Assembly (NCBI GenBank): GCA_027887005.1
Contig: JAPCJI010000001.1
Coordinates: 310,001-374,000 of the forward strand
Direction: 5' to 3'
From: Nitrososphaerota archaeon
Lineage (GTDB): Archaea; Thermoproteota; Nitrososphaeria; Nitrososphaerales; Gagatemarchaeaceae
DNA length: 64,000 nt
The notes below the pieces were generated by a model. That model was not told the DNA's origin and did no database searches. It saw nothing but the letters and a program-made list of their open reading frames with translations. The position numbers and the translations under genes were made by a program. This document shows, piece after piece, positions 34,901 to 43,652 of the stretch. How positions within the stretch are numbered: position 1 is the first letter of the stretch; each line of letters starts with the position of its first letter.

Positions 34901-34919
34901 GCTGAGGCGAAGCCTCAGC
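34901..34919. other. Perfect 8-bp inverted repeat (hairpin)
   Basis: GCTGAGGC and GCCTCAGC flank a GAA loop. It lies 35 bases downstream of the TMEM165-like gene stop and upstream of the proS TATA box. No T-run follows on either strand, so it is not an obvious terminator; it could stabilise a 3' end or bind a protein. Confidence 0.4.
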
Positions 34920-34953
34920 GGGCGTCTCAAGCGGGGAGAATGCCTGCCTCGGG

Positions 34954-35556
34954 TTACGTGAAGGCGGAGAGGATGATGAACGTGCCCAGTATGAGGAAGA
35001 CGACCACCGAAACGTTTCGGATTCTCGCCGGGGTCAGGAGCTTCCCGAGCCTGCTGCCGAGGGCCGTCTCGACCCCGGTGGCCAAGATCAGCCCCGTGCA
35101 AACGCCTGCGAAGACCAGGAGGGCATTGGAATAGTGGGCGACGAACACGATTGTAAGCACTTCCGTCGCGTCCCCCGCGACGTCCAGGATGACGAGGGCG
35201 CCCACCATGGAGACGAAGACCCTCCATCCTGCGGCTTTCTTCTCTACTTCCCGCTCTTCTCTCTCGACAAACCTCTCCCCGACAAGCCCCCGCGCTTCCC
35301 ACAGGGCGTAGGCGATCATGATTGTACCCCCTGCGAATTTCACCCATGCAATCGGGACCAGCCGGGTGATGAGGCTGCCTGCGGTGACGAACAGCGCAGT
35401 CGTGAGGGCAAACGCGCTCACCCCCGCCAGGAACACCGTCGAAGCCTTCTCCCTCCCAGCGAGGGCAAGCAGAAGCAGAGCGTCCTTGTCCGTGAGTTCG
35501 GTGATGAAGAGGGCTGCGGCAATGCCGGCGAAGGCGGTCAGGAGAGGCGGATCCAA
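34954..35556 (-). CDS. TMEM165/GDT1-like (UPF0016) cation transporter
   Basis: The 200-residue protein has six hydrophobic helices in two symmetric halves separated by a charged loop (about 96-112), as in the GDT1/UPF0016 family of Mn2+/Ca2+ exporters. The two signature acidic motifs appear in altered form: ELTDKD (about 20-25) and DVAGDATE (about 124-131), instead of the usual E-x-G-D-K/R-(S/T). The cation specificity may therefore differ, or it may belong to a sister family. The start is a TTG. Confidence 0.68.
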   Translation of the reverse strand: MDPPLLTAFAGIAAALFITELTDKDALLLLALAGREKASTVFLAGVSAFALTTALFVTAGSLITRLVPIAWVKFAGGTIMIAYALWEARGLVGERFVEREEREVEKKAAGWRVFVSMVGALVILDVAGDATEVLTIVFVAHYSNALLVFAGVCTGLILATGVETALGSRLGKLLTPARIRNVSVVVFLILGTFIILSAFT

Positions 35557-35640
35557 GCAAGACTACCTGATGGGTAGAACCTGCAGGACAGCGAGGGGTT
35601 CTAAGGTGTTACTTGAGGGAAGTTAGGGGGAGGAGAAGCC

Positions 35641-36261
35641 CTAGTTCTTCTCGGGAGCCGCTTTCTTCGCAGTGCTTCTGAGGAGCAACACCACCCCGAT
35701 GATCAGTAGTATCAGGGCAGTTCCCAATCCAACGGAGAGGTTCCTCTTTCCAATCAGGTCGACCGAAACGGGCACGAGGAGCAGTGCGATAATGCCGAGT
35801 GGCTTCGGGTTCTTCAGGGAAGCGAGGTTGAACCGGGCTGTGATGAGATAGCTCAACAGGACAAGGGCCGCAGGGAATACCAGGCTAAAGCGTCCCAGGA
35901 TGAAATCAGTCGCCGCACCTGATACATCCAGGAAGCCGTTTGCGTACCAGGCGAAGAAGAGTGCGAGGACCAGGCTGGCGGCCCCCATCGACTGCAGGGT
36001 GTTCCCAAGGGAGTTCAGCCTCGCAGGCCTCTCGGCCGGGTCTGCCGATGTGAAGTCCAGGGTGACTGCGAGCATGACGGCGAGGGAGCCGGCCACGAAC
36101 ACGTATGGGTCTCTTGTTACCGTCAGGTAGACGCCGGTCGGAAGATAAGCGGAAATGCCTCCTGCGATCCAGAGATACAGAGCATAGACCCCGCTGGCGA
36201 GGAATGGAACTAGGTAGAGGAGCGCGGACAGGTCGTCTCTGGTCCCCCTGTTATTCATCAA
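35641..36261 (-). CDS. Hypothetical six-helix membrane protein
   Basis: The 206-residue protein has about six hydrophobic segments, a short polar cytosolic N-terminus and a Lys-rich C-terminus. Segment 3 is preceded by a charged loop (SADPAERPARLNSLG). No family is recognised. A TATA element (GTTTTAAGC near 36286-36294) precedes the ATG by about 28 bases, so it is transcribed alone. Confidence 0.62.
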   Translation of the reverse strand: MMNNRGTRDDLSALLYLVPFLASGVYALYLWIAGGISAYLPTGVYLTVTRDPYVFVAGSLAVMLAVTLDFTSADPAERPARLNSLGNTLQSMGAASLVLALFFAWYANGFLDVSGAATDFILGRFSLVFPAALVLLSYLITARFNLASLKNPKPLGIIALLLVPVSVDLIGKRNLSVGLGTALILLIIGVVLLLRSTAKKAAPEKN

Positions 36262-36357
36262 ACGGCCTCCGCGACCGCGATGGGCTTAAAACTGTTTTCA
36301 GCCTCGAGGCGACTCTGTCGGAGCCGGCGGGCGGAGCGGTCGTGTGTCCTGGAACAT

Positions 36358-37203
36358 TCAGGGGGCAGCGCTGCCCGTTGTGGTTCGCCCGAAGGTGAGG
36401 TAGGCGGTGTGCCCTATCATGATGTTGGCTGGCCTCGTCATCCCCACCCGGGCCTCGAGGTGCCTCATGAGGATCTCCACCGTCTCGATGGAGACGAACC
36501 CCTCGTCCTTCATCTTCGACACGAGCTTCTCGGCTTGGTTCGTGGTCGGGGTGATCGCAACCATTGGGGCTGAGGGTTTCAGGCTCTCCTTCATGCTGTG
36601 GACCACTTCCCAGGGGTCGCCCACGTCGAGCACCCCTGCGTCCATGCCCCTCTCGGTGAACCCAAGCCGCGAGTCCCCGGCCTTGAAGGTGACGAAGGGA
36701 GTGAGCCCAACCTTCTCGATGTTCTTCTTCGCCACGTCCTGGAACCCGGGGTTGATGTCGTAGGTATAGACCATCCCTGCCGGCTGGACGAGGTATGCCA
36801 TGAGGGCGGTGGTGGCTCCGGTTCCGGTCCCTGTCTCGATAATCCGTGACCCCGAATGTACGCCGAGCTTGACTATCATGAGGCCGAGGTCCTTCGGGTA
36901 GACGACCTGAGTGCTCCTGGCGAGCTTCATGACCAGGTCCTCGATGGTGGGCCTGAGGATTGTCAGCGAGTCGCCCAGAGTCGTCGTGACGCTGATTCCA
37001 TACTCCCTGCCGACGAGCGCCGACATGTCCAGGATCCCAAGGTGGGTGTGGAGCTTCGGCGTATCCCTGGGTCTGATGAGCCACCTCCTCCTTCTGTCGC
37101 GGTAGACGAGGACGAGAGAGTCGGCACCGATGGTCTCAACGTTCGGACTAGGCGCCGGCGCTTCCTCCTCCACTTCGACCACCCTAGGCCCGCCACCAGT
37201 CAT
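36358..37203 (-). CDS. trmI: tRNA (adenine-N1)-methyltransferase, TrmI family
   Basis: The 281-residue enzyme methylates A57/A58 in the T-loop of tRNA. The N-terminal small domain (about 15-75) is followed by a SAM-binding Rossmann domain: the RPTIEDLVMKLARSTQVVYPKD linker, IIETGTGTGATTALMA (about 123-138), YTYDINPGF and VLDVGDPWEVV with the catalytic Asp. The gene overlaps the end of the splicing endonuclease gene by 20 bases, and both follow a DUF47 gene, forming a translationally coupled tRNA-processing operon. Confidence 0.93.
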   Translation of the reverse strand: MTGGGPRVVEVEEEAPAPSPNVETIGADSLVLVYRDRRRRWLIRPRDTPKLHTHLGILDMSALVGREYGISVTTTLGDSLTILRPTIEDLVMKLARSTQVVYPKDLGLMIVKLGVHSGSRIIETGTGTGATTALMAYLVQPAGMVYTYDINPGFQDVAKKNIEKVGLTPFVTFKAGDSRLGFTERGMDAGVLDVGDPWEVVHSMKESLKPSAPMVAITPTTNQAEKLVSKMKDEGFVSIETVEILMRHLEARVGMTRPANIMIGHTAYLTFGRTTTGSAAP

Positions 37204-37741
37204 ACCTGAGGAAGTCGACGGTCTTCTTCGCTCGGTCCGGGATTGCGATGATGAACTGCTTCCTTACCGTGGTGGCCAGCCTCCCCGAGCGGACCATGGA
37301 GGTTGCGGTCATGGTGGCCTCGGGGGCCATGACCTGGATGATGTAGGGGGCGTGGTCGATCCCGGGGCCGTGCTCGTAGACGGCGAAGTCGGAGCCGAAC
37401 TTTATCCCCGGAGTGACGACGTACCCCGACTCCCTTAGCTTCCTGTAGACCATGAACTTCTCCGCGAAGTCAATGTAGGAGGCCTCGCAGATATCCTGGA
37501 CCTGCTTCAGGGTCAGCTTCTTGCCAGAGTTGTCTTCGAGCTCCACGGACTTCTTGGCGGCCAGGTAGTATCCCTCCATGAGGTCCAGGACCAGCGGGGC
37601 TTCGAACTCGAAGTCCTTTGGCTTCGGGATCCCCAAGGGCTTGCCGTAGTAGCCTTCCTTGAAGAGGCGTCTGGAGGATTCGACCTCCCAGACGACCACC
37701 CTGTTCTCGAAGAGCCTGCCCCTCGCCATCTGCTTGGGCAT
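37184..37741 (-). CDS. endA: tRNA-splicing endonuclease
   Basis: The 185-residue subunit removes introns from pre-tRNA. The catalytic triad is seen as Tyr122 in GSDFAVYEHG, His130 in IDHAPYIIQ and Lys161 in TTVRKQFIIAI. The length fits the short subunit type that assembles as a homotetramer or with a second subunit. A longer open frame runs upstream to 38416, but that part is the antiphase reading of the DUF47 gene; the ATG at 37741, two bases after its stop, gives the proper N-terminus. Confidence 0.93.
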   Translation of the reverse strand: MPKQMARGRLFENRVVVWEVESSRRLFKEGYYGKPLGIPKPKDFEFEAPLVLDLMEGYYLAAKKSVELEDNSGKKLTLKQVQDICEASYIDFAEKFMVYRKLRESGYVVTPGIKFGSDFAVYEHGPGIDHAPYIIQVMAPEATMTATSMVRSGRLATTVRKQFIIAIPDRAKKTVDFLRYDWWRA

Positions 37742-37743
37742 GG

Positions 37744-38397
37744 CTACATACCTAGCGCAAGAATCGTGCTGGCGTTGGCCGCGCGGAGCATCGCGTCCGC
37801 GCAGTTCTCGATGGCTTCGAGGAGCTCCTTGTTCACTATCAGCTCCTTGACGTTGGTCGCCTCCTTCATGGTGGTGACGACCGACTCCCGGTAGGTCGCG
37901 TCGATGGAGCTCTCGAGCTTCTGGACCTGGGCCGACATCTGGATGGTCTGCTCCGAGTTGATGGATAGGGCCCTCATGCTTTCGTTGAGCTTGGATATCC
38001 CGTCGATGAGGAGCCCCAGGAGCTCGGTGATGGACTCCTTGTACTTCTTGTCTTTGGCCGAGCTTCGCGACACCTGGGACATCTTGAAGGCCACCCCGCT
38101 TATGTGCCCGAAGATGTCCTCCACAGCGAACGCGCAGCGGAGCAGGTCCTCCCTGTTGACGAGGAGGGTACCGACCTGGGATAGCTCCCTGATCAGGGCG
38201 CTGCGGAGCATCACCACGTCCTCCTCCGCCTTCTTGACCCTCTCCAGCGACGAAGCCACAAGCATCTTGTCCGCTTTGATGAGGCCGGTGAACTCGTCGT
38301 TGAGGACGCGGGTCGCGTCGAGTACGCGCCTCATCTCGTCCTGAAGAACTACAATTGTCCGCCGTCTGGCTTGGGTTTCGCTCTCTGGTCCGGACAT
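37744..38397 (-). CDS. DUF47 / PhoU-like helical protein
   Basis: The 217-residue all-helical protein resembles the DUF47 family, which is related to PhoU and often linked to phosphate transport. It has regular heptad-like spacing and a conserved region EDIFGHISGVAFKMSQ (about 93-108). Acidic and basic helices could hold a metal cluster, but the classic metal-binding E/DxxxD pattern is weak here. No phosphate transporter lies nearby; instead it leads an operon with endA and trmI. A TATA element (CTTATATC at about 38433-38440) precedes it. Confidence 0.75.
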   Translation of the reverse strand: MSGPESETQARRRTIVVLQDEMRRVLDATRVLNDEFTGLIKADKMLVASSLERVKKAEEDVVMLRSALIRELSQVGTLLVNREDLLRCAFAVEDIFGHISGVAFKMSQVSRSSAKDKKYKESITELLGLLIDGISKLNESMRALSINSEQTIQMSAQVQKLESSIDATYRESVVTTMKEATNVKELIVNKELLEAIENCADAMLRAANASTILALGM

Positions 38398-38507
38398 GAA
38401 AGGATGCTCGCACCAAGGCTTGAAAGGTTTGGGATATAAGACTGGGCCTTCAATCGAAGGAATTTGAGAATCCGAGGCCGTTTCTTACCGTTTTGAGATA
38501 ATCTGGC

Positions 38508-39413
38508 CTATTTCTTGTCCTTTTCCTGCGCATATTCCTTGAGCGGAGCCAGCAGGCTGGTGAACTCCATCGGGAAGATGTACTTCGTGGAAGGGCTCGC
38601 CCCGAGGGCCTTCAGAGTGTCAAGGTACTGTAGGACCATCGTCTTCGAATCTATCCCCTTGGCAGCCCCGTAGATCTGGTTGAGTGCCCCTGCGTATCCC
38701 TCCGCCCTTAGCACCGAGGCCTGTTTGTCTCCTTCCGCCCGGAGGATGTTGGATTTCTTTTCCCCTTCGGCGACCAGTATCGAAGCCTCTCTCTTCCCGT
38801 CCGCCTCAGTTACGGTGGCCCTCCTTGTCCTCTCGGCCGACATCTGCCTGACCATCGCCTCCTGGACGTCCTGGGGCGGGCGTATCTCCCTGATCTCGAC
38901 GTTGGTGACCTTGATCCCCCACCTCTCCGTGACTTCGTCGAGCTTGGTCCTGAGCACCTGGTTGATCTGCTCCCTCTTTGCAAGGAGCTCGTCGAGAGGG
39001 ATGTCGCCGACGACTGCCCTAAGCGTGGTGGTAGCGATCCCGATGGATGCCCCCTCGAAGTTCTGTACCTGGACGACGCTCTGGGTCGCCTCGGTGACCT
39101 TGTAATAGATTAGGAAGTCGATGTCAGTCGGGGCGTTGTCCTTGGTGATGCAGGTCTGGTGAGGGACCTCCAGGTATCTCTCTCTGAGGTCGATCTTGTT
39201 CACCCTGTTGACCAGCGGGAAGACGAAGATAACTCCAGGACCCCGGGCCCCCACGAGACGGCCGAGCCGGAAGACCACGAGGCGCTCGTACTCCCTTACT
39301 ATCTTGATGGTGGAACCTATCAGCGCCAGGACGACTATGATTATCAGAGCGTAGATGGCGTATGAGACGATGTCACTGGTAGTCTGCAGGACGTCCGAAG
39401 CGATGGGAATCAA
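38508..39413 (-). CDS. SPFH/stomatin-like (slipin) membrane protein
   Basis: The 301-residue protein has an N-terminal hydrophobic anchor (about 14-36) followed by the SPFH band-7 domain (EYERLVVFRLGRLVGARGPG, about 41-60; VEIREIRPPQDVQEAM) and a charged coiled-coil region rich in Ala, Glu and Lys. Slipins form ring oligomers in membranes. Its start overlaps the end of the NfeD gene by four bases (ATGA), the usual slipin-NfeD pairing in archaea in which NfeD cleaves the C-terminal region of the slipin. Confidence 0.94.
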   Translation of the reverse strand: MIPIASDVLQTTSDIVSYAIYALIIIVVLALIGSTIKIVREYERLVVFRLGRLVGARGPGVIFVFPLVNRVNKIDLRERYLEVPHQTCITKDNAPTDIDFLIYYKVTEATQSVVQVQNFEGASIGIATTTLRAVVGDIPLDELLAKREQINQVLRTKLDEVTERWGIKVTNVEIREIRPPQDVQEAMVRQMSAERTRRATVTEADGKREASILVAEGEKKSNILRAEGDKQASVLRAEGYAGALNQIYGAAKGIDSKTMVLQYLDTLKALGASPSTKYIFPMEFTSLLAPLKEYAQEKDKK

Positions 39414-40750
39414 CTTTCCAGCTTCTCTACTACCAGCTCGAGCCCTCTGACTTCTTTAACCTTTACAGCGTCCCCCTTCCTCAGGTCCTGCTGGGAGGTC
39501 ACGCTCCACTGCTCTGCCCCGACCAGTGCTACCCCCTTCTTGCCAGCCGTAAGGTCGGTCTCCATGACACCTTCCTTCCCGATCCGCGCGGCCGGGTCGT
39601 TCACCTTCGGCCTGTTCATGAGACCCTCTCTGATGGAGCGGAGGTAGAGGCTCGCGACCACGATCCCGACGGCCAGGGCTGCAATCAGCGCATAGGTTAT
39701 GTTCGGGATGCCGGAGAAGTTGACCCCTGGAAGCGCCGGGTTCGCCGCCGAGGCTGGAGGAAACTCGAAGACCAGGAGGAAGCCGACCACGAAGATGATG
39801 ACCCCTATCACGGCGCTCACTCCATGTTGGGTCTTCACTTCCAGGAAGATAAAGGCAGCACCCACGATCATGAGGAATACTGCCAGGGGCGAGGCGCCGA
39901 AGACGCCCAGCCCGAGGAGGGCCAGCGCTATTATCACGACTCCGACGATGGAGAGGACGATGGTGGGATGATAGATGTCCGCGAGGACAGCGAAGACCCC
40001 CACCAGGAAGAGGAGACCAGAAACGTTGGGGTCGCTCAGGATTGAGATCAGGGTAGACCTGATTCCGGGGGAGTCGATGCCGATGGATGTTGGCACGCCA
40101 AGCTCCGCCAGGGCCCCTGACACGGAGGTCGAGTTCAGCACTCCGTCGATCACGTGCTCAGCCAGTGCTTCAGAGGCGGTGTAGGACTGGTGGTGGCCCG
40201 GAGTGACCATCTGGCCTGAGGCCGTCGCGTTCCTTCCGTTGGCGGAGGTCAGAGCCTGCATGTACGATTTGAACGCCGAGATGTCTTTGCTGAGGGTCGA
40301 GTTCTCCTCGCCGGTCGGGATGCCCGAGACAATCGGAGTTGCGGAGCCTATCGTCGTCCCCGGGACCATGTATATCTTCGAAGAGGCCTCTGCGATGTAC
40401 GAGCCTGCGGAAAACGCGAACGCGCCCTGGGGCGCGACAAGGGTAACGAAGCTACCTCCCCACTGCTGGTAGGACGAGATAGTGTTTACCATCGACTCCA
40501 TGCTTCCTCCGTCACCCCCGTTCGTCTGGAGGACGAGGATGAAGTGCCCGGCGCAAGCCGCCTTTGCGTTGCTGACCGCGGTTGCTAGGAAGTCTGCGGA
40601 TCCAGGGTCGATGTTCTGGTTGAGCGAGGCTACGTACCATCCGTTCTGGGAAGTGCAGGTCTGGGCGCGGGCGGGGGCGACCTGGGCGGCGAAGGCGAGG
40701 AGAATCGCGAGGGCAAGGACGAGCCTGAGAGTCTTCAAACTTGAAGGCAT
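39410..40750 (-). CDS. NfeD-family membrane serine protease (ClpP-like)
   Basis: The 446-residue protein starts with a signal peptide (about 1-30). A ClpP-fold protease domain follows, with a proposed nucleophile Ser114 in AFAFSAGSYIAEAS and Lys155 at the spacing of the Ser/Lys dyad of archaeal homologues. Next come four to five transmembrane helices (about 260-390) and a C-terminal OB-fold. The frame is open to 40831, but the TATA element at 40764-40773 favours ATG 40750. It is first in the operon with the slipin gene, its likely substrate. Confidence 0.9.
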   Translation of the reverse strand: MPSSLKTLRLVLALAILLAFAAQVAPARAQTCTSQNGWYVASLNQNIDPGSADFLATAVSNAKAACAGHFILVLQTNGGDGGSMESMVNTISSYQQWGGSFVTLVAPQGAFAFSAGSYIAEASSKIYMVPGTTIGSATPIVSGIPTGEENSTLSKDISAFKSYMQALTSANGRNATASGQMVTPGHHQSYTASEALAEHVIDGVLNSTSVSGALAELGVPTSIGIDSPGIRSTLISILSDPNVSGLLFLVGVFAVLADIYHPTIVLSIVGVVIIALALLGLGVFGASPLAVFLMIVGAAFIFLEVKTQHGVSAVIGVIIFVVGFLLVFEFPPASAANPALPGVNFSGIPNITYALIAALAVGIVVASLYLRSIREGLMNRPKVNDPAARIGKEGVMETDLTAGKKGVALVGAEQWSVTSQQDLRKGDAVKVKEVRGLELVVEKLES

Positions 40751-40763
40751 GCTCCGCGGTCTG

Positions 40764-40773
40764 ACATAAATAC
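40764..40773. promoter_or_regulatory. Shared TATA element between nfeD and upp
   Basis: ACATAAATAC (GTATTTATGT on the other strand) lies at near-leaderless distance from both the ATG at 40750 on the minus strand and the GTG at 40799 on the plus strand. Confidence 0.5.
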
Positions 40774-40798
40774 TGTTGCGAGCCGACCCAGGCACGGA

Positions 40799-41449
40799 GT
40801 GCCTCGGCCCAAGGTCACAGTTATGGACCATCCGATGGTGATGGAGCAGCTGGCGCTCGCCCGGGACAGGCAGACGAACCAGGTGGCGTTCAGGAAGGCG
40901 ATATATCGATTGGGGCGCTTTATGGCCTATGAGTTCCTTAGGACCATGGAGACCCAGCAGGTCGAGTTGCAGACGCCCCTCGCCAAGTCCTCTGGAAGGA
41001 GACTAAAGGGGAAAGACAAGGTCGTGATCATCCTCGTCCTGAGGGCGGCGATTCCCTTTGTCGAAGGGATGTACAAGAATCTGCCCATGGCCAGGACCGG
41101 GGTGATAAGCGCCTGGCGCGGAAGGGCCCCGAACTTCCCCGTAGAAGTCCAGTACGCCAAGGTCCCAGAGATAAGGCGGGACGACGTCGTGATAATAGCC
41201 GACCCGATGCTTGCGACCGGTCACACCCTGGTGGAGGTTGCGAAGAAGGTAGCGGAAATGGGGAAGCCGAAGCGGCTGGCGTTCTTCTCGGTCATCTCCG
41301 CGATGCAGGGCATCGAATACGTGGCGAAGCACTTCCCCAAGGCTGAGTTCTACACCTGTGCCGTCGACCCGGAGCTCGACGACCATGGATACATCGTTCC
41401 CGGTCTGGGAGACGCGGGGGACAGGGCCTTCGGCGCCCCGACTAGGTAG
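40799..41449 (+). CDS. upp: Uracil phosphoribosyltransferase
   Basis: The 216-residue type I phosphoribosyltransferase converts uracil and PRPP to UMP. The PRPP loop is seen in VIIADPMLATGHT (about 131-143) and the uracil-binding C-terminus in CAVDPELDDHGYIVPGLGDAGDRAFG (about 183-208). It starts with GTG, leaderless from the shared TATA. It fits with the thymidine kinase, nucleoside phosphorylase and nucleoside importer also in the window. The 3' end overlaps the ligase gene by eight bases. Confidence 0.95.
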   Translation: MPRPKVTVMDHPMVMEQLALARDRQTNQVAFRKAIYRLGRFMAYEFLRTMETQQVELQTPLAKSSGRRLKGKDKVVIILVLRAAIPFVEGMYKNLPMARTGVISAWRGRAPNFPVEVQYAKVPEIRRDDVVIIADPMLATGHTLVEVAKKVAEMGKPKRLAFFSVISAMQGIEYVAKHFPKAEFYTCAVDPELDDHGYIVPGLGDAGDRAFGAPTR

Positions 41450-43202
41450 CGGCGACCTTCTTCAGCTGGCCGTTGTACATCGAGACTATCTCCTCGACTG
41501 TGGTCCCGTCCTCCGGCCTCTTGTCGTCCCTCACCCTTCCCGTGAACTTCGGAAACCTCAGTGATATGCCCGCGCCCGGCCTCACCCTTCCGAGGGCCGC
41601 AGTGTGGATGGGAGAGAGGGTCAGCTCCGACGCGATCGTTTCGATGACCAGCTGCGGCCTGAACCAGACGTCTGGGACCATGTTCGACTCGACGTTCGGA
41701 GGTTTGACATGGCTCTCGAAGGGCTTCAGGAGCTTAGGGATAGCCGCGAGGTCCTGGTCGGAGAAGCCCGTCCCGACTTTGGCGACGCTGGAGTAGACCC
41801 CCCTCTTCGCGTCGTAGGCGCCGAGAAGGTAGGTTCCGTAGTTCCCTGCGCGCCTTCCTTTTCCGTGGAATGCCCCTATTATCGGAAGGTCGATGGTGTC
41901 GGTGAGCTCGCTCCTGTACTCCCTCTTCAGCTTGATCCATGCGAACTCCCTTGCCCCTGCCCGATAGGTCGACTTCGGGTCCTTGACGACCAGCCCTTCG
42001 CAGCCGTTCTCGATGGCCTCTTCCATGAATCTCTCCAGGTCTGCCGGGTCTGAGGCGGTCAGGGCGGGGACGAGCCGAGTCCTTTCGGTTTCCTCGACCA
42101 CCTCGAGCATCTTGCTCCTTCTCACCGTGTAGGCCTTGCCCGTGTAATCCGTCGAACCGGCGAGAAGGATGTCGAAGAAGTTCAGGGCCACGGGGTAGTC
42201 TTCGACCGCCTGCTGGACCCCGTGCTTCCGACGCCTGTGCATGAGTTCCTGGAAGGGAAGGTATTCTCCGGTGTCCTCGTTGATGGCGACCACCTCGGCC
42301 TCGAGTATTGCTGACTTCGCGGAGACGTGAGTCTTCACCAGCTCGACTGCGTCTGGGTAGTTCCCGGTAATCACCTCCAGCCTCCTTGAGAACAGGGAAA
42401 CGCTGTTGCCTGACTTATGTATCTGCAGTCGTTCTCCGTCCAGCTTGTACTCGGCCACCACGGACTTCGACCCTATCTTCTTCACTATCGCCTCGGCAGA
42501 CGGAAGCCTCTCCGCCAGCATCGGCCGGATGGGGACCCCGACCTCCACCCGGATCGACTCCACCCCCTTCAGGCCCTTCGACGCTACGCTCTCCACTATG
42601 AAGCCAAGGTCTGGGTGGACGTTGTAGGCGCGTTCGAGTTTTGGCCTCTCCGTCTTGCCGCCAAGGAAGGCGACCGCAGCCGCGTCCAGGACTGTGTAGT
42701 CTGCGACCCCGAGCCTCAGCTCTCCAGTCACCGTCCGCATGATGAACTTCGCCTCGAGCGGGGACGCGTCGTTTAGCAGGCTGACCAGCTTGCGCTGTTT
42801 GGCCTCGACGGACCCGGCACCTCCCTGGCCAGCCATCCTCAGGAGGGTGGAGTAGACCCTCTTCAGTGTCAGCCCTTCTGCAAAGAGGGTCCCCTGGCGC
42901 CTGTTTCCTAGCAGTTTCTCGGCCGCTCCCCCAATGTCTCCGAGCTTCACATAGGTCTGGTAGACTGAGTTCGGAGAGAGGCCTCCAGCCTTCCCTATGG
43001 CCCTGAGGGCCATCTTCTCCGCCAGGCCCAGCTCCACCCCTTCGTAGTCTGGCTTCAGCTTCCCCTGGGTGAGGTAGACGAGCGTGGCGAGCTCATCCCT
43101 GGGGACCGCCTTCAGCAGAGAGGCCAGCACTTGCGTCATTTCGTTCCTCCCAGAGATGCCCTCGAGCCTTGAGTAGGACTCGGCCACGACGGAGTAATCC
43201 AA
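41442..43202 (-). CDS. lig: ATP-dependent DNA ligase
   Basis: The 586-residue replicative ligase has an N-terminal DNA-binding domain (1-215), the adenylation domain with motif I EYKLDGERLQ (nucleophile Lys253), motif III region and FPKFTGRVRDDKRPEDGT as the C-terminal OB-fold motif VI area. It matches archaeal ligases of the Lig1 type in length. A TATA element (GGTTTAAGC, 43225-43233 on the minus strand) is 28 bases from the ATG. It faces upp convergently. Confidence 0.96.
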   Translation of the reverse strand: MDYSVVAESYSRLEGISGRNEMTQVLASLLKAVPRDELATLVYLTQGKLKPDYEGVELGLAEKMALRAIGKAGGLSPNSVYQTYVKLGDIGGAAEKLLGNRRQGTLFAEGLTLKRVYSTLLRMAGQGGAGSVEAKQRKLVSLLNDASPLEAKFIMRTVTGELRLGVADYTVLDAAAVAFLGGKTERPKLERAYNVHPDLGFIVESVASKGLKGVESIRVEVGVPIRPMLAERLPSAEAIVKKIGSKSVVAEYKLDGERLQIHKSGNSVSLFSRRLEVITGNYPDAVELVKTHVSAKSAILEAEVVAINEDTGEYLPFQELMHRRRKHGVQQAVEDYPVALNFFDILLAGSTDYTGKAYTVRRSKMLEVVEETERTRLVPALTASDPADLERFMEEAIENGCEGLVVKDPKSTYRAGAREFAWIKLKREYRSELTDTIDLPIIGAFHGKGRRAGNYGTYLLGAYDAKRGVYSSVAKVGTGFSDQDLAAIPKLLKPFESHVKPPNVESNMVPDVWFRPQLVIETIASELTLSPIHTAALGRVRPGAGISLRFPKFTGRVRDDKRPEDGTTVEEIVSMYNGQLKKVAAT

Positions 43203-43224
43203 GGCGCCCGTCGAGCGGATCGGA

Positions 43225-43233
43225 GGCTTAAAC
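43225..43233 (-). promoter_or_regulatory. TATA box of the DNA ligase gene
   Basis: GTTTAAGCC on the minus strand, centred about 28 bases before the ATG at 43202, with few other A/T runs nearby. Confidence 0.55.
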
Positions 43234-43297
43234 CCCTTTTCCCGTTCCGCACCGGAAAGCCTTATTTCCAGTGTCGGCGGGTGCGTTCTGAAATCAC

Positions 43298-43648
43298 TTG
43301 GGAGGAGTCAAGAAGAAATCCATGGCCTCCATGGAGAAGTCCCAGGATTCAGACGAGACAGCGCAGCAGTCAGGGGCTGCGACCAAGGGGAAGAAGGGAA
43401 AGGAGCAGAAGGCTGCGCCTCAGCAGCAGCAGAAGCGACTTCCGTTCCTTCCACCTAAGATGAGCGAGCAGGAGATGCTCAAGAGCCTCACCCCACTGAA
43501 GGCGATAACAGTCTATACGGCATCGAGGGCCCTTGGGGTCAACGCTTCCATCGCGACGGGCATCCTCCGCGAGATGGAGACGAAGAACCTCGTAAGGAAG
43601 GCAGGCGGGTTCAGCGGCCACACGGTCTGGGCTATGGCTTCGGCCTAG
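43298..43648 (+). CDS. rps25e: Small ribosomal subunit protein eS25
   Basis: The 116-residue product has a Lys/Gln-rich flexible N-terminus starting MGGVKKKS and a C-terminal winged-helix domain (LTPLKAITVYTASRALGVNAS, then RKAGGFSGHTVWA), as in archaeal eS25. The TTG start at 43298 has a TATA-like CCTTATTTC near 43261. It belongs to the set of ribosomal proteins shared by TACK archaea and eukaryotes. Confidence 0.9.
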   Translation: MGGVKKKSMASMEKSQDSDETAQQSGAATKGKKGKEQKAAPQQQQKRLPFLPPKMSEQEMLKSLTPLKAITVYTASRALGVNASIATGILREMETKNLVRKAGGFSGHTVWAMASA

Positions 43649-43652
43649 CTGC

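Noticed and set aside
37742-38416. Long open frame extending the tRNA-splicing endonuclease upstream to a start at 38416
   Set aside because: This region is covered in another frame of the same strand by the DUF47 gene, whose sequence is clearly protein-like. The extension is Arg/Gln-rich nonsense, and the ATG at 37741 gives the standard EndA N-terminus.
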